A stretch of 64,000 bases of DNA from Desulfuromonadaceae bacterium (GTDB lineage Bacteria; Desulfobacterota; Desulfuromonadia; Geobacterales; Pseudopelobacteraceae). How positions within the stretch are numbered: the first letter of the stretch is position 1; each line of letters begins with the position of its first letter. Under the pieces are notes generated by a model, which was given only the letters and a program-made list of their open reading frames with translations, had not been told where the DNA came from and searched no databases. The stretch lies in contig JAQUIT010000011.1 of the NCBI GenBank assembly GCA_028681335.1, positions 62,001-126,000 on the forward strand, in the 5' to 3' direction. The translations under genes were made by a program, and so were the position numbers. This document shows, piece after piece, positions 37,104 to 45,854 of the stretch.

Positions 37104-37564
37104 TACGGGTTCTCCTTGATTGGTTTTTCCATCAGAATCGCATCTTCGCACCCGTCATAATAACCGTTGCGAACACCGACGCGCTTGAAGCCCAACTGTG
37201 TATAAAGTGAAATTGCGGCATGATTGGAAGCGCGCACTTCAAGCGCCATGACCTCCGCCCCCTTTTCACGCGCCTGCCGAAATGCCTCCTCCAGCATCAT
37301 CCGCGCAATGCCCCTGCCCCGTTGGTCGGGCGATACGGCGACATTGAGAATCTGCGCCTCTTCAAACAGTGACATCAGGCAGACATAGCCGACGACATGC
37401 CCCTCTTCATCAGCCACGAACGGCAGCGAGAAACGGGCTGCCATCTCGTCCCGAAAATGTTGAACTTTCCAGGGAGTTGTATAGGAGGCCTCCTCTATTG
37501 CCATGACGGCATCAAGGTCATCCCCGGTCATCGGTCGAAGATTAAAAATTTGCAGCACATTCAT
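37103..37564 (-). CDS. rimI: GNAT N-acetyltransferase, RimI type
   Basis: 153 residues. LRPMTGDDLDAVMAIEEASYTTPW at the N-terminus, acetyl-CoA loop VSPDQRGRGIARMML, and LEVRASNHAAISLYTQLGFKRVG, with NGYYDGCEDAILM near the end, match RimI, the acetylase of ribosomal protein S18. The stop overlaps the pyrK start by one base. It is first in the rimI-pyrK-pyrD-tauE group. Confidence 0.92.
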   Translation of the reverse strand: MNVLQIFNLRPMTGDDLDAVMAIEEASYTTPWKVQHFRDEMAARFSLPFVADEEGHVVGYVCLMSLFEEAQILNVAVSPDQRGRGIARMMLEEAFRQAREKGAEVMALEVRASNHAAISLYTQLGFKRVGVRNGYYDGCEDAILMEKPIKENP

Positions 37565-37623
37565 AGCCGCACATAATAAGCAAAGCGGCCGCTCTTGTAA
37601 ACGCTTTAAACCGGTATTTCATA

Positions 37624-37651
37624 TTGACAGTATACTTATTATCTGCATAAT
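37624..37651 (+). promoter_or_regulatory. Promoter of the second MarR efflux operon
   Basis: TTGACA (37624-37629), 16-bp spacer, CATAAT (37646-37651). The start would be near 37658, giving a leader of about 26 bases before marR. The AT-rich spacer (GTATAC) is a likely operator region. Confidence 0.75.
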
Positions 37652-37683
37652 CACAATATTACTCAAAACGAGGCATTCTCTTT

Positions 37684-38127
37684 ATGTATGACATTGAACA
37701 AAGCATCGGTTTTCTACTGGCGAAAGCGTACCAGCGTGGCTGGGCTACCCTGCGGGAAGAGATCGACCAGTATGATCTTACCCCGCCGCAGTTTGCCCTC
37801 CTTTCGTTCCTCTGGCAGCAGGACGGCTTAACCCAGGTCGAGCTGTCTGAAAAGAGTCAGGTTGATCGTTCCACCATTGGCGGCCTGATAGACCGTCTGG
37901 AACGGGGCGGCTTCCTTGAACGGCGTCAACACCCGCAAGATCGCCGGGCGTATAAGATTTACCTTACGGAACGGGGCAAGAGCATGGAAGATACTCTCTC
38001 TGCGTGTGCCGATAGGTCGTTGAAACGCTTTACCGCCGGACTTAACGAGGGTGAACTACACGAGCTCCGCCGGATGTTGGAGATATTACGCGGAGAACGG
38101 AGGGTCTATGAACTTCCTTCATGCTAG
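37684..38127 (+). CDS. MarR-family regulator of the EmrAB-like operon
   Basis: 147 residues. Winged helix with LTPPQFALLSFLWQQDGLTQVELSEKS, recognition region VDRSTIGGLIDRLERGGFLERR, and wing HPQDRRAYKIYLTERG. By position it controls the tolC-emrA-emrB genes that follow; the ATG of the TolC gene lies 20 bp inside its 3' end. It is only distantly similar to the MarR at 20948-21394, so the two efflux systems probably answer different ligands. Confidence 0.93.
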   Translation: MYDIEQSIGFLLAKAYQRGWATLREEIDQYDLTPPQFALLSFLWQQDGLTQVELSEKSQVDRSTIGGLIDRLERGGFLERRQHPQDRRAYKIYLTERGKSMEDTLSACADRSLKRFTAGLNEGELHELRRMLEILRGERRVYELPSC

Positions 38128-39382
38128 CCTCGCCACGATCTTTTTGCTCTGCACGGCAGTTCATTCCTGGGGGGCGCCGCTTTCGCTGCAGGAATGCCTG
38201 CAGAAGGCACACGACAACAACCCGGCCCTCAAAAGTGCCGCCTGGGACAGTCGCATTGCCGAAGAAAACAGCCGCGTGACGAGGGCATCTCTCTATCCAC
38301 GCGTTGACGCCAATGCCGGATACACGCTGCAGCGTGATCCCCAGGCGGTAAAGATGAACGGCGTCACGGCGGAAACACAGGAAGCGAATTTTGCCGTTGC
38401 CGGGATTGCAGCCACCTACACTCTCTACGACTTCGGACGGCGTGACGCCCGTATCAGCCGGGCAAACTCCTCCACCGAAGCGGCACTACAGGGATTCCTG
38501 TTCAACAGAGGAGATGTCACACTACAGGTCATTGAAGCGTACTTCAGGATACTTGAAGCGGACAGGCTCATTCAGGCAGCACGCGAAGAGGTCACCCAGA
38601 TAACGGAGCACCGCCGCGTGGCGCAGGTCATGTATGAGGAGGGAACCGTTACCCGCAACGATGTACTGCAGGCGGACGTGCGCCTCGCCTCTGCCCGTCA
38701 GAAACTGCTGGCCGTTACCAACAGACGCGAGAACAACTGGCTGCTACTCAACTTCCTTACCGGAAGTGATCCACAGTCCCGTGGCGAGCTGGATGATGCC
38801 ACGATCATGGACAACGCTGTCAATGGCGAACCCGGCACAGCCGACAGCACGGCCAACCGCCATGACATCAAGGCGCAGCAGCAGGTCCTCGCGGCGCGCG
38901 AGTTTGAAGTGGCTGAAAACAGAGACAATTATGTACCTGAGATATACACCCGCATCGCTATGGACTATGTCCAGAACGACAAAGTCCGGGAGCAGGCCAT
39001 CTACTCGGCTACCGTTGGTATCCGCGTCAACCTGTTCGACGGTTATGCCTCAGAGGCGGCCCGCAGCAGAGCAGTTAAACAACGCTCAAAACAGCAGGAC
39101 GCCCTCAGGTTGACCGAACAACGCGCCCAACTCGAAATCACCAGCGCCCGCAATGACGCGAACCTGGCTCAAGAACAGATCGGCGTTGCCGAGGCGGCGA
39201 TACGACAGAGCGAAGAGAACCTGCGCATCAACAAGGAACGCTATAAGGAACGGGTCGGAATAGCCTCGGAAGTTCTGGACGCACAGACACTGGTGACCCA
39301 GACCAAGACTGACTACTACCGGGCGCTTTACGACTACCGTACCGCCACCGCCCGCCTGCAGAACGCACTCGGTGCGCTGTAA
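38108..39382 (+). CDS. TolC-type outer-membrane efflux protein
   Basis: 424 residues from the ATG at 38108 (GGAGGG upstream within marR). Signal peptide MNFLHASLATIFLLCTAVHSWG, repeat 1 from LSLQECLQKAHDNNPALKSA, and helices rich in Ala/Glu/Arg; LDAQTLVTQTKTDYYRALYD closes repeat 2. Forms the outer-membrane channel of the EmrAB-like pump. Overlap with marR implies coupled expression. Confidence 0.92.
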   Translation: MNFLHASLATIFLLCTAVHSWGAPLSLQECLQKAHDNNPALKSAAWDSRIAEENSRVTRASLYPRVDANAGYTLQRDPQAVKMNGVTAETQEANFAVAGIAATYTLYDFGRRDARISRANSSTEAALQGFLFNRGDVTLQVIEAYFRILEADRLIQAAREEVTQITEHRRVAQVMYEEGTVTRNDVLQADVRLASARQKLLAVTNRRENNWLLLNFLTGSDPQSRGELDDATIMDNAVNGEPGTADSTANRHDIKAQQQVLAAREFEVAENRDNYVPEIYTRIAMDYVQNDKVREQAIYSATVGIRVNLFDGYASEAARSRAVKQRSKQQDALRLTEQRAQLEITSARNDANLAQEQIGVAEAAIRQSEENLRINKERYKERVGIASEVLDAQTLVTQTKTDYYRALYDYRTATARLQNALGAL

Positions 39383-39409
39383 AACACGACTGATAATTCC
39401 GGAGGATAT

Positions 39410-40513
39410 ATGGAAGAAGAAACAACAGTAGCCGTAACAGAGCCAGCGGAAACAGAGCCGGAGGTGAAAAACGGCGGCAACAAAAAGATCAGAGCAGTGG
39501 TGATTCTGCTGACGGTCATACTTGTCGGAGGGTGGTTCGGCCTCAGATGGTTCATCTCCTCCAGGACCGACATCGAAACGGATAACGCCTTTATCGAAGC
39601 CCGTATCCTGTCGGTTTCTTCGAAAGTTTCCGGCACGGTGGCACGGGTGCTGGTGGTCGATAACCAGTTTGTCAAACAGGGTGACCTGCTGCTTGAAATT
39701 GACGAACGTGACTACCAGTTTCAGGTAGCAAAGGCTGCTGCCGGAGTCGGCATGGCTGAGAATGAATCCGGCGGCGAACAGTTGAAGGCTGAGGCGGTTC
39801 GGGCGACCGTGCAATCGGCCAGGGCCCGCTTTGAGCAGGCGGTGCTGGACCAGGGGCGTGCCGAAAGGCTGTACCGTCGTGATGTGCTGCCGAAAGAGCA
39901 GCTTGATCGCACGACAACCGCCAGACGAGTGGCCGAGGCACAGCTGAAAGAGGCGGAAGAAGCACTCAAACGTGCCCGGACCGAGGCCGGTCTCGCAAGC
40001 GGGAGCGGTAACAAAGCCAAGATACTGCAGAGCAAGGCACAACTGGGTGAAGCTGAACTCCGGCTCTCCTACACAAAGATCTATGCACCGCGGGACGGCT
40101 ACATCACTCGAAAAGCAGTGGAAGCCGGCGTCAATATCCAGGCGGGACAGCCGCTGATGGCTCTTGTGCCGCTTCAGGACGCCTGGATCACAGCCAACTA
40201 CAAGGAACGTCAGCTCACCTGGATCAAACCGGGGCAAAAAGTCGAATTCAGCGTCGACGCCTATCCGGGCAAAATATTCGGCGGTACGGTTGACAGCATC
40301 ATGGCAGGAACCGGAGCAGCCTTTTCCCTGCTGCCGCCGGAAAACGCCACCGGAAACTACGTCAAGGTCGTACAGCGGGTGCCGGTCAAAATCACCATCG
40401 ACAGAAATTCCGACCCGGAACAGCTGCTGCGTGTCGGCATGAGCGTTATTCCGGTCGTGCTGACCGGTCGTACCTCGGGCGATGTACTCTCGGAGATGCT
40501 TCCGTTTAAATAG
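39410..40513 (+). CDS. emrA: EmrA-type membrane fusion protein
   Basis: 367 residues. A charged N-terminus precedes one membrane helix (AVVILLTVILVGGWFGLRWF, about 29-48), then the lipoyl half DNQFVKQGDLLLEIDERDY, coiled-coil hairpin (about 95-205), second lipoyl half IYAPRDGYITRKAVEAGVNIQAGQ, and a beta domain with WITANYKERQLTWIKPGQ typical of EmrA. It links the EmrB pump to TolC. Gaps of 27 and 35 bp to its neighbours support an operon. Confidence 0.92.
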   Translation: MEEETTVAVTEPAETEPEVKNGGNKKIRAVVILLTVILVGGWFGLRWFISSRTDIETDNAFIEARILSVSSKVSGTVARVLVVDNQFVKQGDLLLEIDERDYQFQVAKAAAGVGMAENESGGEQLKAEAVRATVQSARARFEQAVLDQGRAERLYRRDVLPKEQLDRTTTARRVAEAQLKEAEEALKRARTEAGLASGSGNKAKILQSKAQLGEAELRLSYTKIYAPRDGYITRKAVEAGVNIQAGQPLMALVPLQDAWITANYKERQLTWIKPGQKVEFSVDAYPGKIFGGTVDSIMAGTGAAFSLLPPENATGNYVKVVQRVPVKITIDRNSDPEQLLRVGMSVIPVVLTGRTSGDVLSEMLPFK

Positions 40514-40548
40514 TTCTGACACCGCGAAATTATTCCAGAAAGATTCTT

Positions 40549-42111
40549 ATGACGTCTTCAGACGACAAAACTATAAACAAGTGGCTGATCACCATCACCG
40601 TCATGCTCCCGGCCATCATGGAGATCATCGACACCTCGGTCGCCAACGTCGCACTGCCGCACATGCAGGGGAGCCTTAATGCCGGCACCGACGAGGTAAC
40701 CTGGGTTCTGACCTCCTATCTGGTAGCCAACGCCGTGGTACTGCCGATGACCGGCTGGCTGTCACGCGTTTTCGGGCGCAAGCGTTTTCTGATGACCTGT
40801 ATCGTGCTGTTCACACTGGCATCACTGCTCTGCGGTGCCGCCCCCAACCTGGCGTCGCTGATATTCTTCCGCATTCTGCAGGGGGCTGCCGGCGGTGCCC
40901 TCATCCCGATCAGTCAGGCGATCCTGATGGAAACCTTCCCCCCCAACCAGCGCGGCATGGCGATGGCCATCTTCGGCGTCGGCGCCATGTTCGGCCCGAT
41001 CGTCGGGCCGGCGCTTGGTGGCTGGATCACCGACAACATGAGCTGGCGCTGGATCTTCTACATTAATCTTCCGATCGGCATTATTGCCATGATCATGTGC
41101 GCCTTCTTCATCTTCGATCCGGACTATCTGCGCCAAAAAGCAAAGGCGATCAAGATAGATTACTGGGGGCTGTTTTTACTGGTTGCCGGCATGGGGTCAC
41201 TGCAGATCGTACTGGATAAGGGGCAGCAGGAGGATTGGTTCAACTCGTCGTTCATTATCACTTTCAGTATCATCACCGTACTTTCCCTGATAGCGCTGAT
41301 CCGGGTCGAGCTGACGCACGAACACCCGATTATCAACCTGCGCCTGTTCAAGAACGTCTCGTTCTCAGCCGGCAACCTGATCATGTTCGTAGTCGGCTTT
41401 GCCCTCTACAGCTCGATCATGCTGATTCCGCTGTTCCTCCAGACGCTGATGGGGTACTCGGCCACCAACGCCGGGATGGTCATGGCGCCGGGCGGCGTTG
41501 CAACGCTCCTCACCATGCCGCTGATCGGCGCGGCGTTGGCCAAGCGTGACGGCCGTAAAATAGTTTTTTTCGGTCTGTTGCTCGGCGCAACCTCCATGTT
41601 CATCATGCAGGGGCTTAACCTGCAGGGTGCCTTCTGGAATTACACCTGGCCCCGCATCGTCCTCGGCTTCGGACTGGCAATGATCTTCGTACCGCTTACG
41701 ACCGTCACGCTGGCCTCAATATCCCGGGAGGAAATGGGCAATGCCACCGGCATGTTCAACCTGCTGCGCAACATCGGCGGCAGCGTCGGCATCGCCATGG
41801 CTGCCACCCTGCTGACACGCAACCAGCAGTTCTATCAGACTAATCTTGTCGCCCATATAAACCCGTATAACCCGGCCTGGCAGACACATTTCGAGAGCAT
41901 CAAACAGCTGCTGATCTCCAAAGGGGTTGCAGCCTCCCAGGCCGACACAACGGCGCTGGCCATGGCCTACGGAGAGGTCCGCAGACAGGCGGGCGCTCTC
42001 GCCTTCAATCACGTCTTCTTCGTCATCGGCCTCGCCTTCCTGGTTGTCATGCCGCTACTGTTCCTCTTGAAGCGACCTTCACACTCCGAAGGCGGCGGCA
42101 TGGGGCATTAA
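40549..42111 (+). CDS. emrB: DHA2-family multidrug MFS transporter (EmrB/QacA type)
   Basis: 520 residues with about 14 hydrophobic helices. MEIIDTSVANVALPHMQGSL in helix 1, the LPMTGWLSRVFGRKR loop (motif A), and the motif C region (GVGAMFGPIVGPALGGWI) mark a DHA2 proton-drug antiporter. With EmrA and TolC it would move compounds across both membranes. The substrate is unknown. Confidence 0.94.
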   Translation: MTSSDDKTINKWLITITVMLPAIMEIIDTSVANVALPHMQGSLNAGTDEVTWVLTSYLVANAVVLPMTGWLSRVFGRKRFLMTCIVLFTLASLLCGAAPNLASLIFFRILQGAAGGALIPISQAILMETFPPNQRGMAMAIFGVGAMFGPIVGPALGGWITDNMSWRWIFYINLPIGIIAMIMCAFFIFDPDYLRQKAKAIKIDYWGLFLLVAGMGSLQIVLDKGQQEDWFNSSFIITFSIITVLSLIALIRVELTHEHPIINLRLFKNVSFSAGNLIMFVVGFALYSSIMLIPLFLQTLMGYSATNAGMVMAPGGVATLLTMPLIGAALAKRDGRKIVFFGLLLGATSMFIMQGLNLQGAFWNYTWPRIVLGFGLAMIFVPLTTVTLASISREEMGNATGMFNLLRNIGGSVGIAMAATLLTRNQQFYQTNLVAHINPYNPAWQTHFESIKQLLISKGVAASQADTTALAMAYGEVRRQAGALAFNHVFFVIGLAFLVVMPLLFLLKRPSHSEGGGMGH

Positions 42112-42463
42112 ACTTCCACCCAGAATTTAAAAATCCAGCGGGCTTTTCGGTTCTTTAATCGTCCTGACCGATACGCAACAGGTGTACAGAAGTGTTGACC
42201 ACTATGACTTTTGCATAAAGGTTGATAGGTTGTATCAATATCATTTCAAGGTATATTTGATATTGGCCGGCTTGAGGGTATATTGGCCGGATCTGATCAA
42301 TAACGAGCTATACACCTCACAACCGTACAAGAGAGCATGATGGGGCCGAAAGGAGGCCCTGAAGTTACCAAGGTCCTCTGTAGCGCGCTCAGTGTCAGAT
42401 GAAATTTCACCATATATTGCTATACTTCCTCTGCGATAATTATTATGCGTGAAGGTGGTGCTT
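42112..42463. promoter_or_regulatory. Intergenic region with paired TATTGGCCGG repeats
   Basis: The 10-mer TATTGGCCGG occurs at 42261-42270 and again at 42281-42290, exactly two helical turns apart on the same strand, each preceded by a GGTATAT-like or GATAT element. This is a likely pair of regulator sites for the CFA-synthase gene. A GGGGCC...GGCCC hairpin lies at about 42342-42360. No clear promoter or small gene is seen. Confidence 0.45.
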
Positions 42464-43636
42464 ATGCCGAAATCTCCCTTTAATTTTCATGAAAAAACCT
42501 ATGACAGGATAATCCGGCTGATTCAGAAACATCTGGGCAACAAGATCAACATTCCGTTTGAACTTCAATTACAGACTGGTCGTTCCTATTACTTTGGTAC
42601 ATCTCCACCATTAATCTCATTTACGGTTAATGATCGTAGCGGTTTAGCGGCGCTATGCAGTTTTGATGAACTGAAGTTCTGTGAAGCGTATATATCCGGC
42701 AGTCTGGATATTGAAGGTGATATGTTTCAACTCCCTGAGTTTAGAAAAATCCTGACCGACCGCCATCCCCTTCACTACCTGTTGAGCAGAATGCTCCCGA
42801 TGTTCATCGGTCAGGTGCACAGTAACCAGAAGGCTATTGCAAACCACTACGAATACGATGAGGATTTTTTCCTCACGTTTATGGATTCAAGCCGCTGCTA
42901 TTCGCAAGCGGTGTTCGAGCGTGATGACGAACCACTGGAAACGGCCCAGCAGCGGAAACTTGCTTTTGCCCTTGATGCATGCAGGGTAAAGCCGGGGGAG
43001 AGGATTCTTGATGTCGGCGGGGGGTGGGGAGCTTTTACAGAATTTGCAGGCAAACAGGGACTCCGCGTTACTTCTCTCACAATTTCCCGCCAATCGGAGC
43101 AGTATCTTAAGGATTTGATTCAGCGGATCCAACTCCCCTGTCAAGTATTATTCCAGGATTTTTTTGAGCATGTATCACCAGAACCCTACGATGCAATAGT
43201 TATTCTAGGGGTAATGGAACATCTCTCAAATTATCGTGCAGTGATTAAGCAGTTCCGAAAGCTGCTGAAACCAGGAGGAAGGATTTACCTGGACGCCAGC
43301 GCCTTCAGGGAAAAGTACTCAAAGCCGACGTTCATCTCACGATACATTTTTCCGGGAAACCATTCCTACTTCTGCCTGCACGATTTCGTTACCGCGGTTG
43401 AAGAAACGGAATTCGAAGTATTGGCTGTTCACAATGACCGTTACAGTTACTTCCTCACCTGTAAGGTTTGGGCCGAGAATCTTGACGCTGCCAGGGACGA
43501 AATAATTCGCCGTTGGGGAGACCGGCTGTATCGCAGCTTTCGCCTCTATCTCTGGGGCTCTGCCCATGCTTTTTCCAGCCACGGGCTTGAAGCGTTTCGC
43601 GTTATTCTGGAACGGCCACTTCTTTCTGGGAGCTGA
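42464..43636 (+). CDS. Cyclopropane-fatty-acyl-phospholipid synthase family methyltransferase
   Basis: 390 residues from the ATG at 42464 (AAGGTGGT upstream; an in-frame GTG at 42449 is less likely). An N-terminal lipid-binding-like domain (about 1-100, FCEAYISGSLDIEGDMF) precedes a SAM methyltransferase: SAM motif ILDVGGGWGAF, HYEYDEDFF, ILGVMEHLSNY and LKPGGRIYLD. Family members methylate unsaturated fatty acyl chains in membranes; the typical ending of true CFA synthases is not obvious, so a related lipid methyltransferase is possible. It is a single gene. Confidence 0.87.
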   Translation: MPKSPFNFHEKTYDRIIRLIQKHLGNKINIPFELQLQTGRSYYFGTSPPLISFTVNDRSGLAALCSFDELKFCEAYISGSLDIEGDMFQLPEFRKILTDRHPLHYLLSRMLPMFIGQVHSNQKAIANHYEYDEDFFLTFMDSSRCYSQAVFERDDEPLETAQQRKLAFALDACRVKPGERILDVGGGWGAFTEFAGKQGLRVTSLTISRQSEQYLKDLIQRIQLPCQVLFQDFFEHVSPEPYDAIVILGVMEHLSNYRAVIKQFRKLLKPGGRIYLDASAFREKYSKPTFISRYIFPGNHSYFCLHDFVTAVEETEFEVLAVHNDRYSYFLTCKVWAENLDAARDEIIRRWGDRLYRSFRLYLWGSAHAFSSHGLEAFRVILERPLLSGS

Positions 43637-43732
43637 TCTCTTCCCTTTCTTCGGAGACCACAAGGGGGACACACCTTACTTTGCAGGAGGCTTCTGTTCT
43701 TTGCCGTGGACAGTCTCGAAGGTATAACCATC

Positions 43733-43759
43733 GGCACCACCGGCCAAGCCGGTGGTGCC
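43733..43759. repeat. REP-like perfect palindrome
   Basis: GGCACCACCGGC - CAA - GCCGGTGGTGCC, a perfect 12-bp inverted repeat. No U-run follows, so it is not a standard terminator; position between genes and sequence style fit a REP-type element. Confidence 0.6.
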
Positions 43760-43818
43760 TCAGCCCCGTTGGCGTGAAAGAAATGAGATAATGAATTAGT
43801 ACATTTTGAGGTTTTCAA

Positions 43819-44901
43819 ATGAGTCCTGCTTCTGAACAACTAAAGCAATTTGGATGGGATGAGTGGTTTGATGTAAAGGCACATGAAAAAGATTTTGCCC
43901 AACTGCGTTTTGCACGCGTTGTTGCTGTGGATCGTGATCAACTTCTTGTAATAGATGAGTCCGGTGAATTTCGCGCAAAACTTGCCGGCCGCTTTCTCTA
44001 TAGGACTGAACAGTCGATTGATTTTCCATGTGTCGGGGATTGGGTATGCATTCAACACAGCAACACTGACATGTTTGGAATAATTCATGACGTCCTTCCG
44101 AGAAAATCGTTTCTTAGCCGCAAGGCCGCAGGAGATACCATTGACTACCAGATGATTGCTTCGAATATTGACGTAGCCTTAATTGTCCAATCCTGCCATT
44201 TCGACTTCAATATTAACAGGCTTGAGCGTTACTTGGTTATGGTTAGAAATGGGCAGGTACATCCTGTCATTTTACTTACAAAATCCGACCTGGTCTGCCC
44301 TGAAACTCTCCAGCAATTAATCGAGAGAATCAGAAGTAACGGAATAAACGCTGAGGTACTAGCGCTTAGCAATGTTACCGGTGAAGGCATTGATAATGTG
44401 CGTGATATTCTACTGCCAGGAAAAACCTACTGTCTGTTAGGTTCGTCAGGGGTCGGCAAGAGTACATTGATTAACCAGCTGATTGGCCGTCAGATACTTG
44501 AGACCGATGCGGTAAGCGGTACAGGCGAGGGACGCCATACGACGGTGCGTCGCGAACTCATAATATTGCAAAATGGTGCAATGCTGATAGATAACCCGGG
44601 AATGCGCGAATTTGGCATTTTAGGAGCTGAAGATGGAATTGGCGAAAGCTTTGCTGATATCTACACCTTAGCATCAAAATGCAAATACCGTGATTGCTCT
44701 CACTCGAATGAAAAAGGTTGTGCTGTTTTGGGTGCAGTTGAGAAAGGAAGCCTGCATCGATCACACTATGCTAACTTTATGAAGTTAAGAGCTGAATCAG
44801 AGTTTCATGATATGTCGTATATTGACAAGCGAAAAAAGGATAAGGCTTTTGGTCGCCACATTAAGTCTGTAAAGAAGAATCTGGGAATCAATCATAAATA
44901 A
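43819..44901 (+). CDS. rsgA: Ribosome small-subunit-dependent GTPase A
   Basis: 360 residues. N-terminal OB fold, then a circularly permuted GTPase: G4 TKSD, G1 GSSGVGKST, the switch region GEGRHTTVRREL with catalytic His, G3 DNPGM. C-terminal zinc knuckle CKYRDCSHSNEKGC. It assists 30S maturation. TGAGG lies before the ATG. The neighbours are unrelated; the AT-richer coding sequence compared with the pur and pyr genes may point to a separate origin. Confidence 0.94.
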   Translation: MSPASEQLKQFGWDEWFDVKAHEKDFAQLRFARVVAVDRDQLLVIDESGEFRAKLAGRFLYRTEQSIDFPCVGDWVCIQHSNTDMFGIIHDVLPRKSFLSRKAAGDTIDYQMIASNIDVALIVQSCHFDFNINRLERYLVMVRNGQVHPVILLTKSDLVCPETLQQLIERIRSNGINAEVLALSNVTGEGIDNVRDILLPGKTYCLLGSSGVGKSTLINQLIGRQILETDAVSGTGEGRHTTVRRELIILQNGAMLIDNPGMREFGILGAEDGIGESFADIYTLASKCKYRDCSHSNEKGCAVLGAVEKGSLHRSHYANFMKLRAESEFHDMSYIDKRKKDKAFGRHIKSVKKNLGINHK

Positions 44902-44976
44902 AAAAGCACACAAAACAATCAATAGTTACTTCACTCTTCTCATATTATACGCATAACCATAAGGAAAATTGTCTAA

Positions 44977-45096
44977 ATGGACATTCCACGGATCTTCAAC
45001 ATCACCGAAAGCGCTCACCGCATCCACAACCCGATCACACCCGAAAAGCTTGCAACTCTCGGCGCTGGGAGACACCCCAAAAGCGTCAGCCCTTGA
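44977..45096 (+). pseudogene. Truncated start of a SAM-dependent methyltransferase gene
   Basis: A 39-codon frame with ribosome site AAGGAA encodes MDIPRIFNITESAHRIHNPI followed by TPEKLATLGA, the typical N-terminus of a class I SAM methyltransferase family of about 250 residues. After LGA the frame runs into unrelated codons and a TGA. The SAM-binding core is missing, so the gene is dead. It is part of a run of broken genes between rsgA and the flavin reductase. Confidence 0.75.
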
Positions 45097-45202
45097 CACG
45101 AGACAAGAGTAAAAAGACAGAATGCTAAAAATACGAATTCCGAACAAGGCTTATCCCGGCAGGTCAAGGCCCTCCCCGTTGACCTAAAAACAGGAGTAAA
45201 AA

Positions 45203-45319
45203 GTGCTAACTACTCTGTTGCGAATATTTGTTATCGCCCTTAGCCTCGCTGTCCAAGGGTGCACTAAGTACTGGGGTGTAAATACTGGGGTAGGACCAAG
45301 TCAACCATCTAAAATATAA
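45203..45319 (+). CDS. Tiny lipoprotein (38 aa)
   Basis: A GTG-started 38-codon frame with AGGAG seven bases upstream. It encodes a short hydrophobic signal (LLRIFVIALSLAVQGC) with lipobox AVQGC, giving an 18-residue mature lipopeptide with Cys at its start, rich in Gly, Thr and Pro. The size resembles entericidin-type lipoproteins, but no sequence family is recognised. It lies among gene remnants, so it may be a truncated relic. Confidence 0.5.
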   Translation: MLTTLLRIFVIALSLAVQGCTKYWGVNTGVGPSQPSKI

Positions 45320-45548
45320 ATATTAATTGGCTATATTTGCCTTGTTTATGGCCTTAGAGCCACGTTTTTGCCGGAATGCGGCATGACGTCTAAGTATATA
45401 TGGAATTTATAGTCTAGCGGCTGATGTCGTTTTGGCGTCTTACGACTTTTATCAGTTGCGCAGAGCCAATTACGTGTACTGTCATCGCGTGACTTCCTAC
45501 AAGAAAGCTGCCCCTGACCTAGAAATCGTCAGGTGATTTTCCGGGCCG

Positions 45549-45668
45549 TTAACTTTTCTGCTGCACCTTCATGATACTGGGCAAATCGCCTTCTATCCAA
45601 TCAGCCAACGACTCGACTTTATGGCCGACCTCTTCTCCAAACGGTGTCAGAGTGTATTCCACACTCAG
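45549..45668 (-). pseudogene. C-terminal remnant of an HxlR-family regulator
   Basis: The minus strand encodes VEYTLTPFGEEVGHKVESLADW and a short tail ending at TAA (45551-45549). This is the typical end of HxlR regulators (consensus VEYSLTPLG). The helix-turn-helix half is absent; upstream of the fragment the sequence switches to a qorB-like fragment on the other strand. Confidence 0.75.
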
Positions 45669-45669
45669 C

Positions 45670-45783
45670 ACTTCAGGAGTTCCTTTTGTGCTGTTGCGCA
45701 ATGGCTGGTATACTGAAAACTACACCGCCGGGGTACCGGGCTCACTTGCTCACGGCCGTGTGCACGAACTGGCCGGCGGGGAC
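45670..45783 (+). pseudogene. Internal remnant of a qorB-like NmrA-family quinone oxidoreductase
   Basis: The plus strand encodes SGVPFVLLRNGWYTENYTAG then VPGSLAHG, the hallmark of QorB/YtfG-type NAD(P)H:quinone oxidoreductases, joined directly to RVHELAGG, which in intact proteins occurs about 35 residues later (KVYELAGD). The N-terminal NAD-binding half, an internal piece and the C-terminus are missing. Confidence 0.7.
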
Positions 45784-45854
45784 GTGAGCTCATGCTGCTC
45801 CTGGACCGGAACATTGACTTCGCCCTCTGACAAAGAATATAAGGAGGTGCTCTC

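Noticed and set aside
44926..45147. 73-codon minus-strand frame overlapping the methyltransferase remnant
   Set aside because: It is the antisense of the recognisable MDIPRIFNITESAHRIHNP segment on the plus strand.
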